A model generated the notes under the pieces. The model was not told where the DNA came from. It ran no database searches and was given only the letters and a program-made list of their open reading frames with translations. The translations under genes and the position numbers were made by a program. Of a DNA stretch of 6,431 bases, positions 1 to 4,738 are shown in pieces (position 1 is the stretch's first letter; every line of letters starts with the position of its first letter). Origin of the DNA: JABDIY01 sp041576015. Lineage in GTDB: Bacteria; Actinomycetota; Acidimicrobiia; Acidimicrobiales; SZUA-35. The DNA lies in NCBI GenBank assembly GCA_041576015.1, contig JBFGLT010000163.1, positions 1 through 6,431 of the forward strand. Direction: 5' to 3'.

Positions 1-135
1 GAAATCGCCGAAGTGGTCGCCGACGTCCTGACTGACCATGACGGTGGAACAGGTGAGACACTGGAGGACGTTCTAGACGGTGACCGGCGTGCTCGCACGC
101 TGGCCCACGCAGAGATTGCCACCCGCTCCGGGTAG
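1..135 (+). CDS. dxr: 1-deoxy-D-xylulose 5-phosphate reductoisomerase, C-terminal end (partial)
   Basis: Frame 1 is open from the first base and stops at TAG 133-135, giving the last 44 residues of a protein whose start lies outside the window. The fragment has a helix (EIAEVVADVL), a short loop, then TLEDVLDGDRRARTLA. This matches the usual DXR ending, where a '(S/T)LEDVL..D..AR..A' helix closes the C-terminal domain. DXR converts 1-deoxy-D-xylulose 5-phosphate to 2-C-methyl-D-erythritol 4-phosphate with NADPH in the cytosol, as the committed step of the MEP isoprenoid pathway. The call leans on context as well as sequence: dxr directly upstream of a site-2 protease gene and ispG is a common actinobacterial order. 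The next gene starts 20 bases after the stop. The catalytic and NADPH-binding parts cannot be checked here. Confidence 0.78.
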   Translation, partial: EIAEVVADVLTDHDGGTGETLEDVLDGDRRARTLAHAEIATRSG

Positions 136-155
136 GCGGACAGGAAGCCCCAGCT

Positions 156-1469
156 GTGACCGACCCCGACACCACGTCCCACTCCGTCCCTGTCGCCCCT
201 CCGGCGAGCGCCCGGAGCCGCGCCCAGGCCATCGCACTCGGCGACACCCAGCCCGGCGAGGACCCGCGCGTCAACTGGGGGGCGCTGGTCATGCTGGTGG
301 GATTCTTCGCCTGGCTGCTGTTCTTCGCCGGCCCTGTGTACTTCGCCGTCGCCGTCGGTGTCGTGGTGATGATCTTCCTCCACGAGCTCGGTCACTTCAT
401 GACGGCCAAGTGGACCGGCATGAAGCCGACCGACTTCTTCATCGGTTTCGGCCCGACCATCTTCGCGTTCCGGCGGGGTGAGGTGACCTACGGTGTCAAG
501 GCGATCCCGGCGGGCGCGTTTGTCCGGATCATCGGGATGAACAACTTGGACCCGGTCGATCCCGCCGATGCCGATCGGGCCTACATGAACAAGAGCTATC
601 CGCGTCGCATGATCGTGATCACGGCCGGGTCGATCATGCATTTCCTGCAGGCGCTTGTGATCTTCGTCCTGATGAGCAGCGTCATCGGCATCGGATTCCT
701 CCATCCCGATTACGACAGCAGCGGCTGGGTGGTCGACGAAGTCGTGGCGGGGGAGTCGGGGTCGCCCACCACCGGTCAGCAATTGGGGCTGGAGCCGGGC
801 GACCGCATCGTCGCCGTCGATGGCGAACCGACCGATCAGTGGCTCGCACTGATTCAGGCGGTGCGGTCCCGCCCTGACGAGACGGTCGAGTTCGTCATCG
901 AACGGGACGGCGTTCGATTCACCGAGACGGCGACGATCGGAGTGACGGAGACCAGCGACGACGTCGGACGTATCGGTGTGGGGGCGGACTTCTCGGCCGT
1001 CCCCGAGATTCAGCGACCGGGGGTGTGGGCCGGAGTCGAGGAGTTCGGCGAGTCGATGTGGGCATCGGTCACCGCCATTCCCCGGCTCCTGTCGCCGAGC
1101 ACGATCTATGGCCTGGTCGAAGGGGCGTTCGGTGCGGAGACAGCTGCCGAGCAGGACGCCGAGCGTCCGGTGTCGGTCGTCGGCGCCGTCGGTGTCGCCG
1201 GCCGAACCGCCGGCACCGACTGGACGTTCCCGATCTATCTGCTGGGGATCATCAACTGTTTCGTCGGCGTGATCAATCTGTTGCCGCTCCTGCCCCTCGA
1301 TGGCGGACATGCGGCGATCGCCACCTATGAACGGATTCGGTCGGTGGGGGGGAAGCGGTACCACGTCGATGTCGCCCGGCTGCTGCCGATCACCTACGCG
1401 GTCGTCGGCGTACTGGCGCTGATCGGGATCACCACGATCTGGCTCGACGTGTTGTTGCTCACGAGCTGA
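156..1469 (+). CDS. rseP: Site-2 membrane zinc metalloprotease, RseP/Rip1 family (M50)
   Basis: A 437-residue intramembrane protease that in this family cuts membrane-bound anti-sigma factors or other single-pass proteins after a first cut by another protease. Seen in the sequence: the zinc motif HELGH at residues 76-80 inside the first hydrophobic block (about 43-80), a second membrane segment at about 153-182, one PDZ domain at about 190-260 (with LGLEPGDRIVAVDGEP), and a third segment at about 357-388 holding NLLPLLPLDGGH, whose Asp382 is the expected third zinc ligand. A last segment spans about 411-435. A single PDZ is usual for actinobacterial members; E. coli RseP has two. The first ~40 residues are a Pro/Ala-rich, hydrophilic extension. 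The helix that normally reads AGPxxN reads AGSIMH at 157-162. GTG 156 was chosen because AGGAAG (142-147) lies 8 bases upstream and it falls just after the dxr stop. The native substrate is unknown. Confidence 0.93.
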   Translation: MTDPDTTSHSVPVAPPASARSRAQAIALGDTQPGEDPRVNWGALVMLVGFFAWLLFFAGPVYFAVAVGVVVMIFLHELGHFMTAKWTGMKPTDFFIGFGPTIFAFRRGEVTYGVKAIPAGAFVRIIGMNNLDPVDPADADRAYMNKSYPRRMIVITAGSIMHFLQALVIFVLMSSVIGIGFLHPDYDSSGWVVDEVVAGESGSPTTGQQLGLEPGDRIVAVDGEPTDQWLALIQAVRSRPDETVEFVIERDGVRFTETATIGVTETSDDVGRIGVGADFSAVPEIQRPGVWAGVEEFGESMWASVTAIPRLLSPSTIYGLVEGAFGAETAAEQDAERPVSVVGAVGVAGRTAGTDWTFPIYLLGIINCFVGVINLLPLLPLDGGHAAIATYERIRSVGGKRYHVDVARLLPITYAVVGVLALIGITTIWLDVLLLTS

Positions 1470-1473
1470 TCAT

Positions 1474-1480
1474 GGAGAGA
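1474..1480 (+). promoter_or_regulatory. Ribosome binding site of ispG
   Basis: GGAGAGA lies between the rseP stop (1467-1469) and ATG 1483. The GGAG core is 5 bases from the start codon, which is on the short side but workable. It supports ATG 1483 as the ispG start; the nearby ATG at 1472 is out of frame. Confidence 0.7.
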
Positions 1481-1482
1481 TC

Positions 1483-2727
1483 ATGCAGACCTCAGTGACG
1501 TTCCCGAGGAAGACGACCCGCCAGATCATGGTGGGCGACGTACCGGTCGGGGGTACCGCACCGATCACCGTGCAATCGATGACGATCACCAAGACCGCCG
1601 ATCACGAGGCGACGCTCCAGCAGATCTACTCCCTGGCTGCCGCCGGCGCCGACATCGTGAGGTGCACCTGCAACGAACCGGAGGCGGCCGAGGGACTGGC
1701 CCGAATCGTGCCCCGCAGCCCGGTGCCCATCGTCGCCGACATTCACCACCAGTACCGGCGGGCGCTCGAGGCCCTCGAGGCCGGAGTGCACTGCCTGCGC
1801 CTGAATCCGGGCAACATCCGCAAACCCGAACACATCAAGGCGGTCGCCCGGGAGGCGAAGGATCGCAACGTTCCGATCCGAATCGGCGTCAACGGTGGGA
1901 GCCTCCACCCTGACCTGTACGAGAAGTACGGCGGTCGGGTGACACCCGAGGCGATGGTCGAGTCGGCGTTGCAGGAGATCGCCTACTTCGAGGAGGTCGA
2001 TTTCGATCTGATCAAGATCAGCGTCAAGGCCTCCAACGTGCCGTTGATGATCGAGGCGTACCGGCAGCTCTCGGAGGTGACCGATCACCCGCTGCACCTC
2101 GGGGTGACAGAGGCCGGACCGCCGCCCGCTGGGATCGTGAAGGCCACCGCCGGGATCGCCACCCTCCTGGCCGAGGGCATCGGAGACACCATCCGCTACT
2201 CCCTGACATCGGATCCGGTGGACGAAGCCCGCTACGGCCGTACCTTGCTCGAGGCGCTGGGCCTGCGCGAGCGCAAGAACGTCGACTTGATCGCCTGTCC
2301 GAGCTGTGGGCGGGCCGAGATCGACGTGTTCAAGGTCGCCCAAGAGGCACAGGACGCCTTCGCCGACCGGGAACTGCCGCTCCAGGTGGCCGTGATGGGG
2401 TGCGTGGTCAACGGCCCCGGCGAAGCCCGAGACGCCGACATCGGCATCGCCGCCGGCAACAAGCGAGGTCATCTGTTCGTGAAGGGCACGAACGTGGCGG
2501 TTGTCCCCGAGGATGAGATGGTCGACACGCTGGTCGAGTGGGCCCTGTTCATCGACGAGTACGGGATCGAGGCGGCCATGCAGCGCGCCGAGAAGAGCGC
2601 TCCGGCGGCACGACGAGCCGCCGACGAAGACCGGCGGCGCAATCTCAACGAACTCGGTGAGGACGCCAACAACGCCGAGCAGACCGTCCAGCTCATCCGT
2701 AAGGAGCGATCGGCGGTCGCCGAGTAG
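1483..2727 (+). CDS. ispG: 4-hydroxy-3-methylbut-2-en-1-yl diphosphate synthase (HMBPP synthase)
   Basis: IspG (GcpE) reductively opens 2-C-methyl-D-erythritol 2,4-cyclodiphosphate to HMBPP, the penultimate MEP-pathway step, using a [4Fe-4S] cluster and ferredoxin or flavodoxin electrons in the cytosol. The 414-residue product has the N-terminal TIM-barrel signature (PITVQSMT at 27-34, LRLNPGNI at 105-112, RIGVNGGS at 133-140, GVTEAGPP at 207-214). The C-terminal cluster domain has CPSCGR (Cys272, Cys275) and GCVVNGPGEA (Cys307, Glu314), which correspond to the three cysteines and one glutamate that bind the cluster in characterised enzymes. All expected ligands are present, so it should be active. 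Two features depart from the common form: VRCTCNEPE at 59-67, where many homologues have no cysteines, and a charged helical C-terminal extension of about 50 residues (from about 360). It lies 13 bases after rseP and probably shares its transcript. Confidence 0.97.
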   Translation: MQTSVTFPRKTTRQIMVGDVPVGGTAPITVQSMTITKTADHEATLQQIYSLAAAGADIVRCTCNEPEAAEGLARIVPRSPVPIVADIHHQYRRALEALEAGVHCLRLNPGNIRKPEHIKAVAREAKDRNVPIRIGVNGGSLHPDLYEKYGGRVTPEAMVESALQEIAYFEEVDFDLIKISVKASNVPLMIEAYRQLSEVTDHPLHLGVTEAGPPPAGIVKATAGIATLLAEGIGDTIRYSLTSDPVDEARYGRTLLEALGLRERKNVDLIACPSCGRAEIDVFKVAQEAQDAFADRELPLQVAVMGCVVNGPGEARDADIGIAAGNKRGHLFVKGTNVAVVPEDEMVDTLVEWALFIDEYGIEAAMQRAEKSAPAARRAADEDRRRNLNELGEDANNAEQTVQLIRKERSAVAE

Positions 2728-2759
2728 ACGGGCGTGCGACCGTCGGCGAAACTGCGGCG

Positions 2760-3740
2760 GTGAGTCTGCGCATCGGGCTGATCGGCGCCGGCGGGATGGG
2801 ATCGTTTCACGCCCGGACGTTGGCCGAGCTGCCAGGGGTGGCCATCACCGTCGTCGCCGATGCCGTTCCCGCCGCCGCTGCCCGCCTGGCCGGGGAGCTC
2901 GGGGCCGAAGCGTCTACCGACTCGGCCGCCGTGGCCGGTTCGAGCCAGCTCGATGGTGTGGTCGTGGCCTCGCCCGACGACACGCACGCCGCGCTGGCCC
3001 TGACCGCCCTGAAGACCGGTACCCCGGTGCTTTGCGAGAAGCCTCTGGCGACCTCGGTCGCCGACGGACGCCGGGTTGTAGAGCATGAGGTCGGGGCGGG
3101 CCGCCGTCTCCTGCAGCTCGGCTTCATGCGTGAGTACGACTTCGCCCACATGCAATTGCTGGAGCAGGTCGGCGAGCTCGGTCCCATCCACCACGTCCGG
3201 TGTGTTCATCTGAATGCCAACGGGTTCGAACGATCGACCGAGTTGCTGGTCGGACAATCGGTGGTACACGATCTGCACACCATTCGCTTTCTCACCGGCC
3301 TGGAAATCACCGCCGTTGCGGCGAGCGCCACCCGCCGGTCGTCGGGCGCCATCCGTCACCTGCTCGTCGTGGTCTGGCTCGACGATCACGCTCACGCCAC
3401 GATCGAGTTCGACGACGCCGGCTATGCCTACGAGGTCCACGTCGAAGTGGTGGCCGAACACGGCTCGGCAGTGACCGGGGGGCCGGTCGGCCCGGAGGTG
3501 CGTCGGGCAGGTATGATCCGGCGTCCCGTCGGAACCGACTGGTTCGGCCGGTTCGCCGGGGCCTACCGCACCCAGGACACGGCCTGGATCCGCTCCATTC
3601 GCACCGGCGCAGCGACCGGTCCGACCGCATGGGACGGACTCGTGGCCCTGATCGCCGTCGAGGCGATCGTGAAGTCGCTGGCAACCGGCGGCCCCGTTTC
3701 GGTCCCGGTGCCGAAGCGACCGGCGCTGTACGACTCCTGA
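2760..3740 (+). CDS. Gfo/Idh/MocA family NAD(P)-dependent oxidoreductase, substrate unknown
   Basis: A 326-residue protein of the inositol/glucose dehydrogenase-like family, soluble and cytosolic. The N-terminal Rossmann fold shows GLIGAGGMGSFHA (residues 6-18, the dinucleotide-binding glycine loop), Asp34 after the second strand (VVADA) and SPDDTHA (71-77). CEKPLATS (92-99) carries Lys94, the family's catalytic EKP lysine. The C-terminal substrate domain has VVHDLHTIRFLTG (168-180), aligning with the usual D-x-x-x-H-D segment. His170 is kept, but the position four residues earlier, often Asp in inositol dehydrogenases, is Gln166. The substrate is probably a sugar, cyclitol or related alcohol, and cannot be named from sequence. 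GTG 2760 is the only start that keeps the glycine loop in frame; no good Shine-Dalgarno is visible. It lies 32 bases after ispG, so read-through or coupling is possible, and it converges with the minus-strand gene 4 bases downstream. Confidence 0.88.
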   Translation: MSLRIGLIGAGGMGSFHARTLAELPGVAITVVADAVPAAAARLAGELGAEASTDSAAVAGSSQLDGVVVASPDDTHAALALTALKTGTPVLCEKPLATSVADGRRVVEHEVGAGRRLLQLGFMREYDFAHMQLLEQVGELGPIHHVRCVHLNANGFERSTELLVGQSVVHDLHTIRFLTGLEITAVAASATRRSSGAIRHLLVVVWLDDHAHATIEFDDAGYAYEVHVEVVAEHGSAVTGGPVGPEVRRAGMIRRPVGTDWFGRFAGAYRTQDTAWIRSIRTGAATGPTAWDGLVALIAVEAIVKSLATGGPVSVPVPKRPALYDS

Positions 3741-3744
3741 GCGG

Positions 3745-4047
3745 TCAGACCGGCGGCTGCTGCGCCGGGTCCTCGGTCGTCGCTTCGTCGTCGCCCTTTC
3801 CACCGTCAACGTCCTCGACCGCGTCGGCGTGCGCCTGCTGCTTTTCGATCCTGGCACGCACCTCGGCAAAGGGATCCTCGGCGATCTCGTCCCGGATCAT
3901 CTCCATGCGTTCCTCCGGCGTGGCCTCCAGCTCGCGCTCGCGACGGTCCATCTCAGCCTCCAGGCGGGACGTCGTTGCTTCCACGGACTGCTTGACCTCG
4001 GCCGCCTCCCGGGAGAACCATGCCTTCACGGAATCGAAAAAGCCCAC
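3745..4047 (-). CDS. Conserved-looking hypothetical protein, small, charged and helical (100 aa)
   Basis: I do not recognise this family. The frame from GTG 4047 down to TGA 3747-3745 gives 100 residues. The N-terminus MGFFDSVKAWFSREAAEVK looks like an amphipathic helix with aromatic residues on one face. A long helix or coiled coil rich in Glu, Arg and Lys follows at about 16-72 (EAEMDRRERELEATPEERM, then IAEDPFAEVRARIEKQQ). The last ~28 residues are acidic and disordered (EDVDGGKGDDEATTEDPAQQPPV). The frame continues open upstream to 4419, but that part is antisense to rimP and looks like a shadow, so GTG 4047 is preferred. There is no membrane segment or known catalytic motif. An amphipathic N-terminal helix followed by a coiled coil recalls membrane-surface proteins such as PspA, but it is far shorter and the likeness is only general. 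It is tail to tail with the oxidoreductase and divergent from rimP. Confidence 0.72.
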   Translation of the reverse strand: MGFFDSVKAWFSREAAEVKQSVEATTSRLEAEMDRRERELEATPEERMEMIRDEIAEDPFAEVRARIEKQQAHADAVEDVDGGKGDDEATTEDPAQQPPV

Positions 4048-4055
4048 GAGCCCGA

Positions 4056-4061
4056 AGCTTA
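4056..4061 (-). promoter_or_regulatory. Possible -10 element for the minus-strand small gene
   Basis: Read on the minus strand, TAAGCT fits the actinobacterial -10 pattern TANNNT. Only 8 bases separate it from GTG 4047, so transcription would start at or next to the start codon and give a leaderless mRNA. This agrees with the lack of a Shine-Dalgarno sequence in front of that GTG. No clear -35 is seen. A six-base match is weak evidence alone. Confidence 0.35.
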
Positions 4062-4080
4062 GTCGGGGTTCGACGACCGC

Positions 4081-4086
4081 TATGAT
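4081..4086 (+). promoter_or_regulatory. Probable -10 element of the rimP-nusA-ylxR promoter
   Basis: TATGAT differs from the consensus TATAAT at one position and stands out in GC-rich surroundings, inside the only large intergenic gap and 104 bases before the rimP start. Transcription would begin near 4092-4094, giving a leader of about 95-100 bases. The -35 is not convincing; TTAGTC at 4059-4064, 16 bases upstream, matches TTGACA poorly. Many actinobacterial promoters rely mostly on the -10. Confidence 0.5.
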
Positions 4087-4101
4087 CGTTGACGACGTCT
4101 T

Positions 4102-4135
4102 CAGGCGTGGGCCTCGGCCCACGCTTGTGTTGTTT
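4102..4135 (+). terminator. Terminator-like hairpin in the rimP-nusA leader (possible attenuator)
   Basis: The arms 4102-4112 and 4117-4127 form an 11-bp stem with one G-T pair, whose core GCGTGGGC/GCCCACGC is perfect and closes a 4-base CTCG loop. The stem runs straight into a T-rich stretch (TTGTGTTGTTT, 4125-4135, eight T of eleven), as in an intrinsic terminator on the plus strand. It lies about 10 bases after the predicted transcription start and 55 bases before rimP, so it cannot end a plus-strand gene nearby; the nearest one stops at 3740. A weaker hairpin, CCCGG 4141-4145 with CCGGG 4152-4156, follows it. GGGCC 4109-4113 could instead pair with GGCCC 4139-4143, which would break the main stem. 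A role as attenuator is inference; the interrupted T-run suggests a terminator that would need help, for example from NusA. Confidence 0.55.
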
Positions 4136-4176
4136 CCTGGCCCGGCCTCGACCGGGTCGCGGGCAGCTCGAATCCT

Positions 4177-4183
4177 AGGAGGG
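4177..4183 (+). promoter_or_regulatory. Strong ribosome binding site deciding the rimP start
   Basis: AGGAGGG is close to a perfect anti-16S match and stands 6 bases before GTG 4190. It fixes the rimP start there, although the same frame is open for almost 1 kb further upstream. It is the strongest Shine-Dalgarno sequence in the window. Confidence 0.85.
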
Positions 4184-4189
4184 CGCGTC

Positions 4190-4738
4190 GTGACCAGCTC
4201 GGCAATCGAAGAACGCGTTTCGGCACTGCTGGCCGATCCGATCACTCGGATGGGCGTCGACCTCATCGACGTCGAATTCACCGGTGGAACGCTTCGTGTG
4301 CTCATCGACATCGACCACGAACCCCTCACCGGTGGCGTGGACACCGAGACCCTCGCCGATGTGAACCGGGCGATCGGACCCATACTCGACGACGCCGACC
4401 CGATCCCGGGTCGGTACACGCTGGAGGTATCCAGCCCCGGAGTCGAGCGTCGCCTGGCCCGGCCCGAACACTACCGGCGGGCGATTGGCGAAGAGGTCGT
4501 CGTGAAGCTCGCTCCCGACGTCGCCGACCACCGCCGGATCAAGGGCGTGCTGACCGTCGCCGGCGACGAGACCTTCGAAGTGGTGGCCGCCGAACTGGAC
4601 GGCCGGTCGCTCACCGATCCGCTCGAGCTGACCGTCGCCTATGACCAGGTCGAGCGCACCAAGACAGTCTTCGACTGGGGGCCGGCGCCCAAACCCCGAT
4701 CGAACCCGAAGAAGAAGAAGAAGCGAGGAACCCGCTGA
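4190..4738 (+). CDS. rimP: Ribosome maturation factor RimP
   Basis: RimP binds the immature 30S subunit in the cytosol and helps its assembly. The 182-residue product is within the family's usual 150-190. It shows the N-terminal alpha/beta domain (GVDLIDVEF at 22-30, LRVLIDIDHE at 35-44, with DTETLADVNRAIGPILD at 51-67) and the family signature YTLEVSSPGVERRL at 76-89. The C-terminal SH3-like domain is at about 94-163 (EEVVVKL, KGVLTVAGDETFEVV, VAYDQVERTKTVFDW). The tail is basic, with five consecutive AAG lysine codons at residues 174-178. GTG 4190 is chosen for its strong ribosome binding site and because the signature falls at the normal distance from it. It is the first gene of the operon and shares one base with nusA (TGA 4736-4738, ATG 4738-4740), as expected for translational coupling. 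Confidence 0.96.
   Translation: MTSSAIEERVSALLADPITRMGVDLIDVEFTGGTLRVLIDIDHEPLTGGVDTETLADVNRAIGPILDDADPIPGRYTLEVSSPGVERRLARPEHYRRAIGEEVVVKLAPDVADHRRIKGVLTVAGDETFEVVAAELDGRSLTDPLELTVAYDQVERTKTVFDWGPAPKPRSNPKKKKKRGTR
4725..4730 (+). promoter_or_regulatory. Ribosome binding site of nusA inside the rimP 3' end
   Basis: GAGGAA lies 7 bases before ATG 4738, at the end of a purine-rich run made by rimP's AAG codons. It supports nusA starting at 4738 and lets ribosomes finishing rimP restart directly. Confidence 0.7.

Noticed and set aside
80..481. Plus-strand open frame (133 codons) across dxr and rseP
   Set aside because: Arg/Pro-rich shadow overlapping two real coding frames.
1492..2472. Minus-strand open frame (326 codons) opposite ispG
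   Set aside because: Entirely antisense to a clear enzyme gene with all catalytic residues; the translation has no recognisable domain.
2727..2744. Small inverted repeat (GACGG/CCGTC) after the ispG stop
   Set aside because: Five-bp stem with an 8-base loop and no T-run; too weak to call a terminator or regulatory site.
3750..3768. Inverted repeat (CCGGCG/CGCCGG, 7-base loop) as terminator between convergent genes
   Set aside because: The stem is only 6 bp, no T-run follows on either strand, and it lies inside the coding end of the minus-strand gene; such stems are common by chance at this GC content.
2469..3869. Long minus-strand open frame (466 codons) opposite the oxidoreductase and the end of ispG
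   Set aside because: It lies antisense to two well-supported genes, has low-complexity Arg/Gly-rich content without motifs, and is typical of high-GC shadow frames.
4089..4094. TTGACG as a -35 element for a second promoter
   Set aside because: No -10-like sequence lies 16-18 bases downstream; that position falls in the GC-rich hairpin.
3200..4189. Upstream in-frame extension of rimP
   Set aside because: It would overlap the oxidoreductase gene in another frame and cross the promoter region. The strong ribosome binding site and family length fix the start at 4190.
4048..4419. Upstream in-frame extension of the minus-strand small gene
   Set aside because: It would run antisense through the rimP 5' end and the intergenic region, and the translated part is low complexity, unlike the residues after GTG 4047.
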